Shown: positions 36,942 to 46,061 of the stretch, in pieces
Layout: each line of letters opens with the position of its first letter
Position numbering within the stretch: the first letter of the stretch is position 1
NCBI GenBank assembly: GCA_004553595.1
Contig: SFKZ01000001.1
Coordinates: 62,001 to 126,000, forward strand
Length of the DNA: 64,000 nucleotides
Source of the DNA: Methanobrevibacter ruminantium
GTDB lineage: Archaea > Methanobacteriota > Methanobacteria > Methanobacteriales > Methanobacteriaceae
Direction of reading: 5' to 3'
Made by a program: the position numbers and the translations under genes
Notes under the pieces: model-generated
The model's database searches: none
The model's input: the letters and a program-made list of their open reading frames with translations, nothing else
Told to the model about the DNA's origin: nothing

Positions 36942-37940
36942 CTATTTTAAAGCCTCCTCTACAGCCACTGCAACTGCTACAGTTGCACCGACCATAGGAT
37001 TATTTCCCATACCAATTAATCCCATCATTTCCACGTGAGCAGGTACGGAACTTGAACCCGCAAATTGAGCATCAGAATGCATTCTTCCTAAAGTGTCAGT
37101 CATACCATAGGAAGCAGGACCTGCTGCCATATTGTCTGGGTGCAAGGTTCTACCGGTTCCTCCACCAGAAGCGACTGAGAAATATTTCTTGCCTTCAAGG
37201 AAACATTCCTTCTTATAGGTTCCAGCTACTGGGTGTTGGAATCTTGTAGGGTTTGTTGAGTTACCTGTGATTGATACATCAACTCCTTCAAGGTGCATGA
37301 TAGCTACACCTTCCCTTACATCGTCAGCACCGTAACATCTTACTTTTGCTCTTTCCCCATCAGAATATGCTTTTTCTCTAACCACTTTCACTTCACCGGT
37401 GAAGTAGTCGAATTCAGTTTGAACATAAGTAAATCCATTGATTCTTGAGATGATTAAAGCTGCATCCTTTCCTAAACCGTTTAAGATAACTCTTAAAGGC
37501 TCTTTTCTAACCTTGTTTGCAGAGTTTGCAATACCTATTGCACCTTCTGCTGCAGCAAAACTTTCGTGACCAGCAAGGAATGCAAAACATTCAGTTTCAT
37601 CACTTAAAAGCATTGAAGCGAGATTTCCATGACCTAATCCCACTTTTCTATCATCAGCTACACTTCCTGGAATACAGAATGCCTGTAATGCTTCACCGAT
37701 TGCAGTTGCAGCATCACTTGCCTTTTTGCAATCCTTTTTGATTGCAATAGCTGCACCTAAAGTGTATGCCCAACAAGCGTTTTCAAAACAAATAGGTTGA
37801 ACAGACTTTACAATATCATATGGATTGAATCCCTTTTCATTACAGATAGCTTTAGCTTCTTCAAGGTCTTTAATGCCGTATTTTTCAAGTACAGGAACAA
37901 TTTGATCTATTCTTCTTTCATAACTTTCAAATAAACTCAT
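36942..37940 (-). CDS. GGGtGRT protein
   Basis: The 332-residue protein carries the sequence ASGGGTGRTLHPDNMAAGPASYG that names this family (shown here by its core GGGTGRT), plus FENACWAYTLGAAIAIKK and GHGNLASMLLSDETECFAFLAGHESFA. The function is unknown. It occurs in anaerobic bacteria and methanogens. The upstream gene, 11 bases away on the same strand, encodes a NifU-like scaffold, so the two are almost certainly cotranscribed and work together. A GGAGG ribosome site precedes the ATG. Confidence 0.85.
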   Translation of the reverse strand: MSLFESYERRIDQIVPVLEKYGIKDLEEAKAICNEKGFNPYDIVKSVQPICFENACWAYTLGAAIAIKKDCKKASDAATAIGEALQAFCIPGSVADDRKVGLGHGNLASMLLSDETECFAFLAGHESFAAAEGAIGIANSANKVRKEPLRVILNGLGKDAALIISRINGFTYVQTEFDYFTGEVKVVREKAYSDGERAKVRCYGADDVREGVAIMHLEGVDVSITGNSTNPTRFQHPVAGTYKKECFLEGKKYFSVASGGGTGRTLHPDNMAAGPASYGMTDTLGRMHSDAQFAGSSSVPAHVEMMGLIGMGNNPMVGATVAVAVAVEEALK

Positions 37941-37951
37941 TATTATTCCTC

Positions 37952-38644
37952 CTATTCCCTCCTTGGGTCAATCTTTTTAACAGCATCTTCAAATCTGCCG
38001 TATTGACCACTTGCCTTTTCAATAGCTTCCATTGGATCTACACCATCTTTGATTAAGTCAAGCATTACACCCATATTGATGTATTTGTATCCAATGATTT
38101 CATCATCCTCATCAAGACCTATTTCAGTGATGTAACCTTCAGTAAGTTCCAAATATCTTGGTCCTTTCACTTTAGTTGAGTAAATGGTTCCAACTTGGGA
38201 TCTGTGACCTTTACCTAAGTCTTCAAGGCCAGCACCGATTGGAAGACCCCCTTCTGAAAATGCAGATTGGGTTCTACCGTAAACAATTTGCAAGAATAAT
38301 TCACGCATAGCTGTATTGATTGCATCGCATACAAGGTCTGTATTCAATGCTTCAAGGATTGTCTTTCCAACAAGAATTTCACCAGCCATTGCTGCAGAAT
38401 GAGTCATACCAGAACATCCGAGAGTTTCAACCAATGCCTCTTCGATGATTCCTTCCTTAACATTTAAGGTTAATTTGCAGCATCCTTGTTGAGGTGCACA
38501 CCATCCGATACCATGAGTGAGTCCGGAAATATCGCTTATTTCCTTGGATTTTACCCATCTGCCTTCCTCAGGTATTGGTGCAGGACCATGGTCTGCTCCC
38601 TTATGAACAGGACACATATTTTCAATTTCTTTTGAGTAAATCAT
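37952..38644 (-). CDS. NifU-like iron-sulfur scaffold protein, partner of GGGtGRT
   Basis: Residues about 40-125 resemble the IscU/NifU N-terminal domain: GLTHGIGWCAPQQGCCKLTL, VETLGCSGMTHSAAMAGEIL and the following helix keep conserved cysteines in positions that ligate a transient cluster. The C-terminal part (about 90 residues) is specific to this pair. The ATG at 38644 (MIYSKEI) is six bases after GGAG and preferred over the in-frame GTG at 38656. Likely holds or hands over an iron-sulfur cluster to the GGGtGRT protein; this is inference. Confidence 0.78.
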   Translation of the reverse strand: MIYSKEIENMCPVHKGADHGPAPIPEEGRWVKSKEISDISGLTHGIGWCAPQQGCCKLTLNVKEGIIEEALVETLGCSGMTHSAAMAGEILVGKTILEALNTDLVCDAINTAMRELFLQIVYGRTQSAFSEGGLPIGAGLEDLGKGHRSQVGTIYSTKVKGPRYLELTEGYITEIGLDEDDEIIGYKYINMGVMLDLIKDGVDPMEAIEKASGQYGRFEDAVKKIDPRRE

Positions 38645-38851
38645 TTCAATCTCCACTTAAAATCTTAGAATTATGTTAAAATTATTTAATTATTAAAATT
38701 ATTTAAAAATGATAAAAAATTTAATAATTTTATAATCTTTATGTAATTATATTTGTTTTATTAATTATATAAGATTTGATTTTTAAGTTTAAAATTAAAA
38801 AAAGTAGAGTGAAAAGAGTGAAAAAAATAAAAAAGTAAAAAAAGTAAAAAA

Positions 38852-39472
38852 TTATAAAAATACTTGTATTGAAGTGTAGAACAAATAAATAGCTCCAATA
38901 ATAATCAAAATCGCAAATATTCTAGGGATATAGCTTGCTTTTGAAATCAATTTCTCCAAATCTATTCTTGAAATTGCCAAACATAAGGCAAGCAAGGTCA
39001 ATGCAAATCCTAAAACGTAAATAAGTATATTCCCAACTGCGTATAATGGACTGTTTGAACTTACAAGCAAGGTTATAAGAGAAATAAGGTATGCACTATA
39101 GCAATCTGCCCAAGCGATCGAAGTTAGAAATCCTAATATGAATGAATTGAGTTTGCCTTCACCTGTTTTAGCACTGATTGATTTAAATGGCAATTTATAA
39201 TCAAATAACATCAATATTCCAATAATCAACAAAAGAACTGCTGCAATGACTCTAACATAACCAATATATTTATAGAGAATAGCTGTAAAGAATCCTGTCA
39301 TAAATATGATTATTGTGAAAATGCTGAATAATCCAAGTATGAATGACAATATTTCCGCTTTTGACTTTGCTTTTAAGCTAAATCCTACAATTATAGGTAT
39401 AGTGGGTATAATGCAAGGAGACAATATTGAAATAACTCCTGTAAAAAATGAAATAATCGGCATTATCTCCAT
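38852..39472 (-). CDS. CcdA-like cytochrome c biogenesis / thiol-disulfide transport protein
   Basis: A membrane protein of 206 residues with six hydrophobic helices. The first helix contains FFTGVISILSPCIIPTIPI, with the CcdA cysteine and the P-x2-P signature. CcdA moves electrons from the cytosol to extracytoplasmic thioredoxin-like proteins. The ATG at 39472 follows a GGTGAT site; the longer frame up to 39517 would overlap the upstream gene. The upstream secreted thioredoxin gene is its obvious partner. Confidence 0.83.
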   Translation of the reverse strand: MEIMPIISFFTGVISILSPCIIPTIPIIVGFSLKAKSKAEILSFILGLFSIFTIIIFMTGFFTAILYKYIGYVRVIAAVLLLIIGILMLFDYKLPFKSISAKTGEGKLNSFILGFLTSIAWADCYSAYLISLITLLVSSNSPLYAVGNILIYVLGFALTLLALCLAISRIDLEKLISKASYIPRIFAILIIIGAIYLFYTSIQVFL

Positions 39473-39494
39473 AACATCACCGTATAAAACTAAA

Positions 39495-39935
39495 TTATTC
39501 AATTTGTTTAAGTTCATCTAGGAATTCTTCAGGATCTAAATATCCATCGATTTGATAAACAAATTCTTCATCTCCACTTACGAATACCACAGTTGGAGTT
39601 CCATACACATTATAATTACTTGCTATCATAGGATTTTTATTTATATCCACAATAGCAGGGATATATTTTTCATTTATAGCCTCTTGAACTTTAGAATCAG
39701 TTAAAGTATTTTCCTTAAGCATGTCGCAATAAACACAAGAGCTTTGATCGAAAATAATCATAATAGTTTTATTTTCTAATTTAGCATCTTTCAAAGATTG
39801 ATCTAAATCAAAACTCACATTCAACCCATCAATATATTTGTCATCATAAGAATTTTCCGCACTAACAGATACAATAAATCCGCTTATTAAAAATAGTGAA
39901 ATGATTGAAATTAATGCTAAGTTTTTTAATTCCAT
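39495..39935 (-). CDS. Secreted thioredoxin-like protein
   Basis: The 146-residue protein starts with an N-terminal hydrophobic signal segment (LISIISLFLISGFIVSVSA) and then a thioredoxin fold with the redox site CVYC in DQSSCVYCDMLKENT, plus the cis-proline region YNVYGTPTVVFVS. It lies outside the membrane and probably reduces or oxidises envelope proteins. It is encoded 22 bases before the CcdA start, which would supply its electrons. A short tandem repeat array lies in the promoter. Confidence 0.85.
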   Translation of the reverse strand: MELKNLALISIISLFLISGFIVSVSAENSYDDKYIDGLNVSFDLDQSLKDAKLENKTIMIIFDQSSCVYCDMLKENTLTDSKVQEAINEKYIPAIVDINKNPMIASNYNVYGTPTVVFVSGDEEFVYQIDGYLDPEEFLDELKQIE

Positions 39936-39964
39936 CTTTTTACCCCCAATATACTCTAAATATC

Positions 39965-40028
39965 TTTAGATTTCTAAAATTACTTAGATTTCTAAAATTA
40001 CTTAGATTTCTAAATATACTTAGATTTT
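39965..40028. repeat. 18-bp tandem repeat, about 3.5 copies, upstream of thioredoxin gene
   Basis: Units of CTTAGATTTCTAAAATTA begin at 39965, 39983, 40001 and 40019 (the last is partial). Each unit contains the inverted repeat TTAGA/TCTAA. The array sits 30-93 bases before the start codon, next to TATA-like sequence (TTTATTATAA on the minus strand near 40030), so it could be a set of regulator sites. Confidence 0.75.
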
Positions 40029-40122
40029 ATAATAAATAAAGTTTTTTATAAAAAAAGAAAATTGAATAAAAATTGAAATAGAATAAATTGAAAAAATGAG
40101 TAAATTAAATAGAATAATTTAA

Positions 40123-40716
40123 TTATTCTAAATTAACAAAGTTCTTAAGTATCTTCAAACCTGGGACTCCACTTTTTTCTGGGTGGAACTGGGTTGCAAA
40201 TACATTATCCTTTGATACTGCAGCAGTTAAATCAATGCCATAATCCACAACAGCAGACAAATTACTATCATCATCAAGTACAGCATGATAGGAGTGTACA
40301 AAATAAAAGTCCTTGCCATCAACACCATCTAAAATAGGGCATTCCTTAACTTGCTTCAATTGATTCCATCCCATATGAGGAATCTTTCTGCCTTCAGGAA
40401 TCTTAGCGACATGACCTTTGAAAATGTCAAGCCCTTTTACACCCGGAGACTCTTCACTTGAGGATAAAAGCACTTGAAGACCTAAACAAATCCCTAAAAA
40501 TGGCTTTCCATCATCAATATGTTCGAAAATCACATCCTTAAAAGGTTCGATGTTTTCCATAGCTGTTCCAAAAGCGCCTACTCCTGGAAGAACAAGATGT
40601 TTAGCATTTGCAATCTCAATTGGATCGCTTGTAATGATGGCTTCAACACCTATTTTTTTAAAACTATTGGAAATGCTTCTGAGATTTCCACTTTTATAAT
40701 CAATAATTGTAATCAT
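40123..40716 (-). CDS. hisH: Imidazole glycerol phosphate synthase subunit HisH
   Basis: A glutamine amidotransferase of 197 residues. It starts ITIIDYKSGNLRSI, then PGVGAFGTAM, the nucleophile in FLGICLGLQVLL, HMGWNQ and the terminal TQFHPEKSG. It delivers ammonia to HisF in histidine synthesis. The ATG at 40716 after AGGT is chosen over 40731. No other his genes are nearby, as is common in Methanobacteriales. Confidence 0.93.
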   Translation of the reverse strand: MITIIDYKSGNLRSISNSFKKIGVEAIITSDPIEIANAKHLVLPGVGAFGTAMENIEPFKDVIFEHIDDGKPFLGICLGLQVLLSSSEESPGVKGLDIFKGHVAKIPEGRKIPHMGWNQLKQVKECPILDGVDGKDFYFVHSYHAVLDDDSNLSAVVDYGIDLTAAVSKDNVFATQFHPEKSGVPGLKILKNFVNLE

Positions 40717-40891
40717 AAAAATTACCTGCAAATAAATATTAAATTGAAATTTTTAAATTTTTTAATATATTGAAATTTTAGATATTAAATTTTAGTTTAA
40801 TATATTAAACTATTTTTTGAAAAAATTATTCTATAATTTAAATTAAAATAACGATTAATTAAACTGATAGTTAATTAAATAAATATTAGTT

Positions 40892-42004
40892 TTATTCAAG
40901 CTCCCATTCAATAACTGAACGTATCATCATACCAAAGTCAGAATCAACTATCTCATCTACACCTAATGTCTTAGAATGAGCATCTAATTCAGCTATGACA
41001 TGTGAGTAACCTAATTCATTAAGTGGTTGAACAAGTCTTGGACCATCTGTAACAGCAATGGTTTCACAGTCAAGCTCTTCAACATACAATGCATGAGGAA
41101 CACCAGCAACGATTACAAGATCTGGCTTGATTTCTTCAAGATATTCCTCTGCCTTTCTTGGGGTGATAGGATATTCATCAAGGCCCCCGGTGATGCATTC
41201 AATCTCAATACCAGTTTCATTAAGCTCTTTAGTTATATTCACTGCATGCTGTCTGATTCTTGGAAGACCTATGTTTTCATCCAAATTAGCAATGAAATGA
41301 AGATTTTCAATGTCCTTATTAGAATTAATATTAGCATCATCAAATAATCTGGAAAAATCACAATTTAGAATGTCTGCAAAGAGATATGAAGTTTCCTTTT
41401 TAGCATTCAACACAAATGCTACCTTTTTGCCTTCTTGAATTGCTTTTACAATAATCTTTGCTACCTTTTCCTTGCTTTCTCCAAAATTAGGCTTGATGTA
41501 TTTTCCTTGTGCCATTCCACGAGTCTTTTCAACATATGTTGCAAGTCTTAGCATTTCATTTTGGCGATCAGTTTCCTCTTGAGGGATTACACCATATTCC
41601 ACAGCAGCATTAAGCACTGCAATAGCTCCTTCTGTATTGTCTCCTTCACCGAAACCTCCATGAGACTCCACTGGCAAGATAACACAATCAAGGCCAAGGT
41701 TTTCAATTGGCTCTTTTAAGTCTTCACCAATAATCATACTTGCACAAGTTCCTACAATACCCATTAATTTTGGATTGAATGTATCATAAGCTTCCTGCAA
41801 GGTTTCCTGAAGCTTTTCGCCTGCACCTAAAATAAAATCATTTTCAGCCATAGCTGTTGTAACAACTCTAACACCATCACTTTCAAGGAGCCTTCCTGTT
41901 CTAAAGCAACAGCCATGTGGCCCATGCATAACAATTACATCTGCATTTAAATCTCTTAAAGTGTATAATGAAGCTGCTATTGGACTTGGACGTGGATGCA
42001 TCAT
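40892..42004 (-). CDS. cfbD: Ni-sirohydrochlorin a,c-diamide reductive cyclase, catalytic subunit
   Basis: A nitrogenase-like (NifD-type) protein of 370 residues. The short N terminus HPRPSPIAASLYTLRDL is followed by MHGPHGCCFRTGRLL and GTCASMIIGEDL, with cysteines that hold the [4Fe-4S] cluster between subunits. CfbD with the reductase CfbC reduces and cyclises Ni-sirohydrochlorin diamide on the way to coenzyme F430, the nickel cofactor of methyl-CoM reductase. This shows the organism is a methanogen. AGGTGA precedes the ATG. The cfbC gene is not seen here. Confidence 0.93.
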   Translation of the reverse strand: MMHPRPSPIAASLYTLRDLNADVIVMHGPHGCCFRTGRLLESDGVRVVTTAMAENDFILGAGEKLQETLQEAYDTFNPKLMGIVGTCASMIIGEDLKEPIENLGLDCVILPVESHGGFGEGDNTEGAIAVLNAAVEYGVIPQEETDRQNEMLRLATYVEKTRGMAQGKYIKPNFGESKEKVAKIIVKAIQEGKKVAFVLNAKKETSYLFADILNCDFSRLFDDANINSNKDIENLHFIANLDENIGLPRIRQHAVNITKELNETGIEIECITGGLDEYPITPRKAEEYLEEIKPDLVIVAGVPHALYVEELDCETIAVTDGPRLVQPLNELGYSHVIAELDAHSKTLGVDEIVDSDFGMMIRSVIEWELE

Positions 42005-42065
42005 ATTTATTCACCTAATAAATAATAAAATAATCTTAATTTGTTTTTAATTAATCAAAGTACAT

Positions 42066-43253
42066 TTAATGTGTAATAATCTTAATAATATCTCTGTCTT
42101 GAAGCTCATAATCGCTTGCAATTCTCATGCTCTTTCTTGCATCTACTGCATGCATGAACTTATCACCGATATCTGTGTGAATGATATATGCAAATTCACG
42201 AGGAGTTGAACCTTTAGGCACTAGGAAAGCATCTGGGAGCACATTTCCTTTTTGATCTGTAAGTTTATGCTCATCTCCTACAGGATAGACAACAATCATG
42301 TCTAAAAGATCAAAGACTGCAGTGTTCAATGCCTCTTGAATGCCTGTGCTTCCATAAACATCAAGGATATTGGTTTGAATGTATTCCAATGCCTTGATTT
42401 GATTAGCGTTTAATTTGTCCTTTTCAAGGATTTCAAAACTGCTGTCTCCAGAAATGTATGAAATCAATCCTGCTCTTGTAGCATTCATAAGTGCAAGTTC
42501 AGATTCAGCAGATGTTGGGATTACACGAGGATACTTCTCTTGCATTCTTTCAATGTTATCACGTGCTCCAGGCAAATCCGCCTTATTTGCAATTACTAGG
42601 GAAGGTTTTGCAATTTTCAAGAGATTACGTACAAATTCAATCAAGTCTTCATCTTCCCATTTGCCGTAATTAGGATTTACAGTTCTTAAAGCTTCAATCA
42701 CATCTTCAATTAGGATACCGGTACCGGATAACTGATCAAAAATGACTTTGGAAAAGTCCAAGTGTTCAGCTTCAACCTTACGGATAAGCCTTACCCAGTT
42801 CTTGCTAACGATTCCATACATCCACATGACGATTTCATGCTCTAAAAACTCAATGTCTTCCAATGGGTCGTGTGAACCTGGATCAACTGGGTTTCCTTCT
42901 GCATCAGTAGAGCCTGAAGCATCAATCACATGAATGAATACTTTAGCTTGCATCAAGTCATCCAAGAACTTGTTTCCGAGTCCCTTACCTTCGTGAGCTC
43001 CTGGAACAAGCCCTGCCACATCAATCAATTCTATTGGAATCAATCTTGTCCCTTCAATGCATTGGGAGTTGTGTGGATTGCATGTGACATTCATTTCCGT
43101 ACATGGACATTCACTGATAACATGAGCAACAGCCTTGTTTGCATCGATGGTTGTAAATGGATAATTAGCCATTTCCACTTGAGATGCAGTGGCTGAATTA
43201 AAAAATGAGGATTTTCCTACATTCGGTTTACCTGTAACTGCAATTTGAAGCAT
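42066..43253 (-). CDS. ychF: YchF/OLA1-like P-loop NTPase with TGS domain
   Basis: The 395-residue protein has the P loop GKPNVGKSSFFNSAT, then ELIDVAGLVPGAHEGKGLGNKF (switch II), and NKAD. The C-terminal TGS region holds FLVPKGSTPREFAYIIHTDIG. In bacteria and eukaryotes these enzymes bind ribosomes and may favour ATP over GTP. The insert CPCTEMNVTCNPHNSQC holds four cysteines and is a feature of the archaeal form. It stands between cfbD and a PAC2 gene with a separate promoter. Confidence 0.9.
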   Translation of the reverse strand: MLQIAVTGKPNVGKSSFFNSATASQVEMANYPFTTIDANKAVAHVISECPCTEMNVTCNPHNSQCIEGTRLIPIELIDVAGLVPGAHEGKGLGNKFLDDLMQAKVFIHVIDASGSTDAEGNPVDPGSHDPLEDIEFLEHEIVMWMYGIVSKNWVRLIRKVEAEHLDFSKVIFDQLSGTGILIEDVIEALRTVNPNYGKWEDEDLIEFVRNLLKIAKPSLVIANKADLPGARDNIERMQEKYPRVIPTSAESELALMNATRAGLISYISGDSSFEILEKDKLNANQIKALEYIQTNILDVYGSTGIQEALNTAVFDLLDMIVVYPVGDEHKLTDQKGNVLPDAFLVPKGSTPREFAYIIHTDIGDKFMHAVDARKSMRIASDYELQDRDIIKIITH

Positions 43254-43518
43254 AATATCATTCCTAATTATTATAAAATGTAAATCTAATTAATTTTTAT
43301 TTGATTTTTGTAATTTTTAAAAGATTAAAATTGTTTATTGTTTTTTAATAAACTTATATTATTATAATACTTTATTATATCTATTTTACAAAGTATAAAA
43401 AATTATTTAAAAAATAGCATGATAAATTTTAAAATTTGAGAAAATAGTAGAATAAAATTGAAAAAAATAAAAAAAGAAAATAGCTAAAAAGCTATCGTTT
43501 TAAAATTTAAAAGTTTAA

Positions 43519-44310
43519 TTAACCTATGTATCTGAGGTCATCTTGAGTTTGTTGTGGTGCTTGTTGACCCATAGCTCTTTGAAGCATTTCTTGCTCCATT
43601 TGTTGAGCTTGGCTAATCATTTCACGGATTTCTTCAGCTTTTGCTTCTAACTCTTCAGTACTTACTTCGAGTTTTACGAGAATAGCTAATTTTTGCAATA
43701 TAGCTTCAGCTGCTTCAGCATCAATGAAATAACCCGGAGTTTTACCCATTAAGCAAGCTCCTTTCATTCCTCTGAGTCTACCTAAACCTAAGAATAAACC
43801 AGAAGCACCAACGATACCGCCATCAGCAGATCTGATTTCAACATCTGCTTCCTTAAGCATTTCAATACGCTCTTCGTCAGTAGCAGCACCTAAAACACGA
43901 CCTTCAGTACCTTCTACAGGTTGACCGGTAGCAAGACCACCTAAAGTGTAAAACTCTTTAGCCCCTTTTGATTCAACGAAGTCAAGGATAGAACCACAGA
44001 GTTCGTATTGACCTTCAGGCGCTAAAGCTTGACAATTACCTACTAAAAATATGAAATCCCTTTCATCTGCACCTGCAGACTTCAAGTAATACATTTCATT
44101 TGTCATATCCTCTACCACTCCACCTTCACCAACAAGAACTTGTGGAGGGAAATAAGGAGAATAGATTTCTACAAATTTAGTAGCATCAAGTTCATCAATA
44201 ACATGATCAATTGCTAATTTACCTACATGACCGATTCCAGGAAGTGCTTCAATAAATATAGGATTGTTTAAACTAACTTCTTCTAATACTTTAAATTGAG
44301 TTGTTCTCAT
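43519..44310 (-). CDS. Proteasome assembly chaperone (PAC2) family protein
   Basis: The 263-residue protein begins IFIEALPGIGHVGKLAIDHVI, typical of archaeal PbaB/PAC2-like chaperones, and continues FLVGNCQALAPEGQYELC, LGGLATGQPVEG and GASGLFLGLGRLRGMKGACLMG. The C-terminal 40 residues are coiled-coil and Gln-rich (MISQAQQMEQEML). It probably helps assemble the 20S proteasome or a related complex. It is last in the leftward translation operon with nop10. Confidence 0.85.
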   Translation of the reverse strand: MRTTQFKVLEEVSLNNPIFIEALPGIGHVGKLAIDHVIDELDATKFVEIYSPYFPPQVLVGEGGVVEDMTNEMYYLKSAGADERDFIFLVGNCQALAPEGQYELCGSILDFVESKGAKEFYTLGGLATGQPVEGTEGRVLGAATDEERIEMLKEADVEIRSADGGIVGASGLFLGLGRLRGMKGACLMGKTPGYFIDAEAAEAILQKLAILVKLEVSTEELEAKAEEIREMISQAQQMEQEMLQRAMGQQAPQQTQDDLRYIG

Positions 44311-44465
44311 AAGATCACCTCTAAGAACATTTTATATATAATCAATAATCGCAAATCAAATAATTGTAAATCAAATAATCGTAATCGTAAAATCATAAAA
44401 ATAGAAAAATAAAAAAATAGAATAATGGTTTTTAAACTAACAATAGCTTGCTAATCAAGAACTTT

Positions 44466-44636
44466 TTATTCCTTATTAAGCATCTCTTTCTTTAATTGTC
44501 TACGATATTTACCATACTTATCCTCAACGGAAAATTTTGGAGGGTGAATCACTTTAAGTTCACCACCACAATTTGGACATTGGGATTTAAGTGTGTAAAT
44601 ATTACAAACAGGACACTTCTTCATTTTCATTTTCAT
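44466..44636 (-). CDS. nop10: Nop10, H/ACA ribonucleoprotein subunit
   Basis: A 56-residue protein, MKMKMKKCPVCNIYTLKSQ onward, with the Nop10 zinc ribbon C-x2-C and C-x2-C (KCPVC, QCPNCGG) followed by HPPKFSVEDKYGKYRRQLK. It binds Cbf5 in the H/ACA complex that makes pseudouridine in rRNA. Three in-frame ATGs (44636, 44630, 44624) make the exact start uncertain. It directly follows the aIF2-alpha gene, the usual archaeal arrangement. Confidence 0.93.
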   Translation of the reverse strand: MKMKMKKCPVCNIYTLKSQCPNCGGELKVIHPPKFSVEDKYGKYRRQLKKEMLNKE

Positions 44637-44648
44637 CTGATTCACTAA

Positions 44649-45431
44649 TTAATTTTCAATTTCACGTAAGAATTCTCCAGTTCCATCTGCATATTCTACG
44701 ATAGAAATTGCTTTTTCTGCTGCTTCCTTCAATTGCTTTTCAGCAACCAAATAATCAGTAGAAGTTACAGTAATCCTGTAACGAGGAGCTCCAACACATT
44801 GAACTTCAATGTTTTCAGCTTCTGCTGCCATAAGTGCTTTCTTAATAACCTCTACACCATCTGGGTTGTAGTTTTTAATATCTACATAACCGCTGATGTG
44901 AACTTCAGGAGGTTGAATGTTCTTGACAGCAACTTCAGTTATGGCATCAGCCCACTCCTGGCTAATTCCCTCTTCAGTAAGAGTGCCTGCCCCTTCTTCA
45001 GAAGCGCTTTCAAATGCACCATAGATATCTCCAAAGATATCCATAAGTTCATATCCCACTTCATCGTAAGCGGTATCCAAGTCTTTATCTAAAGATTTAG
45101 CAGCTAATTCCAAGAATTTTTCAGCTTTTTGTTCAATTTTCCATTGTTGAATCTTTTTAGTCCTTTGGTCTTCTCTGATTCTTTTCAAAGAAGCGTCTAC
45201 ATGACCTTTTTTAGGATTAACTCTTAAAACACGAGCAACAATCTTTTGATTTTCTCTTACATGATCTCGAATATTCTTTACCCAACCAGAAGAAACTTCA
45301 GAAATATGAATGAAAGCTTCCTTACCTGCGTATTCTTCCAAGTTAGCAAATGCACCATAGTTAACAACTTTGTAGACAGTTCCTACAATAAGTTCTCCTT
45401 CATCTGGCCATTCTTGACTTTTTCTTACCAA
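44649..45431 (-). CDS. Translation initiation factor aIF2, alpha subunit
   Basis: The 260-residue protein has an N-terminal S1 domain (GELIVGTVYKVVNYGAFANLEEY, shown only in part here: VNYGAFANLEE) with FIHISEVSSGW, a helical middle domain, and a C-terminal alpha-beta domain (VGAPRYRITVTSTDY). It forms aIF2 with the beta and gamma subunits to place initiator tRNA. The start is TTG at 45431, six bases after GGTGT. It is part of the order rpl44e-rps27e-aif2a-nop10. Confidence 0.93.
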   Translation of the reverse strand: MVRKSQEWPDEGELIVGTVYKVVNYGAFANLEEYAGKEAFIHISEVSSGWVKNIRDHVRENQKIVARVLRVNPKKGHVDASLKRIREDQRTKKIQQWKIEQKAEKFLELAAKSLDKDLDTAYDEVGYELMDIFGDIYGAFESASEEGAGTLTEEGISQEWADAITEVAVKNIQPPEVHISGYVDIKNYNPDGVEVIKKALMAAEAENIEVQCVGAPRYRITVTSTDYLVAEKQLKEAAEKAISIVEYADGTGEFLREIEN

Positions 45432-45584
45432 TTAAAACACCGAAATAAAAACAGTTAAGATATGGTTAAGAATAATAAAATAATCATTATAACCAATCTT
45501 TATTCTAAGATCACATAACAACCAATTACATATTCAGCTAAAATAGCATGTTTTGATAGTAATTGGCTATTAATAATTTTAAGC

Positions 45585-45764
45585 TTATTGTAAAACTTCA
45601 TCGATGTGAGCCATGATTTTAGCTTTTCCGCCACGGGATTTTACAATAGTTTTACCGCAGATGATACATTTTACATCAGAAGCTGCACGATCGAAAATGA
45701 TTTGTTCGTTATCACAATCTAAACATTTAACTCTTAAAAAGTTTCCTCTTCCATTACTTGCCAT
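45585..45764 (-). CDS. rps27e: 30S ribosomal protein S27e
   Basis: Starting at the ATG at 45764 after GGTGA, the protein (59 residues) begins ASNGRGNFLRVKCLDC. It has the zinc ribbon C-x2-C ... C-x2-C (KCLDC and KCIICG) of S27e. The ATG overlaps the upstream stop region of rpl44e within 10 bases, so the two are coupled. Confidence 0.95.
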   Translation of the reverse strand: MASNGRGNFLRVKCLDCDNEQIIFDRAASDVKCIICGKTIVKSRGGKAKIMAHIDEVLQ

Positions 45765-45773
45765 ACAAATCAC

Positions 45774-46052
45774 CTAGTTAGATACCCATTCAGGTTTTCC
45801 TACTCTGAAAGATTTTCTGATGTGGGATTTTCCACATTCTTTACATTTGTATCTTAAATCTAATTTTTTAACCGGCTTGTTACCACCTGGTAATGGTCTT
45901 GGATAACCTCTGTACCCTGCAGTAACTCTTCTGAATTGTCTTTGTCCCCATTTTAATTCACTAGCTTTTCTCTTTTTGGAAGTATGCACTTCATGCATAG
46001 TGTGTTTTTTACAATGTGGACAGTAAGTTCTTTTTTCTTTAGGCATTTTCAT
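45774..46052 (-). CDS. rpl44e: 50S ribosomal protein L44e
   Basis: A 92-residue basic protein beginning MKMPKEKRTYCPHCKKHTMHE. The zinc-binding cysteine pairs CPHC and CKECG and the RRVTAGYRGYPRPLPGG stretch identify L44e (eL42), which contacts the E-site tRNA. The ATG at 46052 after GGTG is preferred over the GTG at 46061. It is the first gene of the S27e/aIF2-alpha/Nop10 operon. Confidence 0.95.
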   Translation of the reverse strand: MKMPKEKRTYCPHCKKHTMHEVHTSKKRKASELKWGQRQFRRVTAGYRGYPRPLPGGNKPVKKLDLRYKCKECGKSHIRKSFRVGKPEWVSN

Positions 46053-46061
46053 ATTTTTCAC

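Noticed and set aside
39965..40028. Tandem repeats considered as a CRISPR array
   Set aside because: Units are 18 bp, head-to-tail without spacers, and no cas genes are near.
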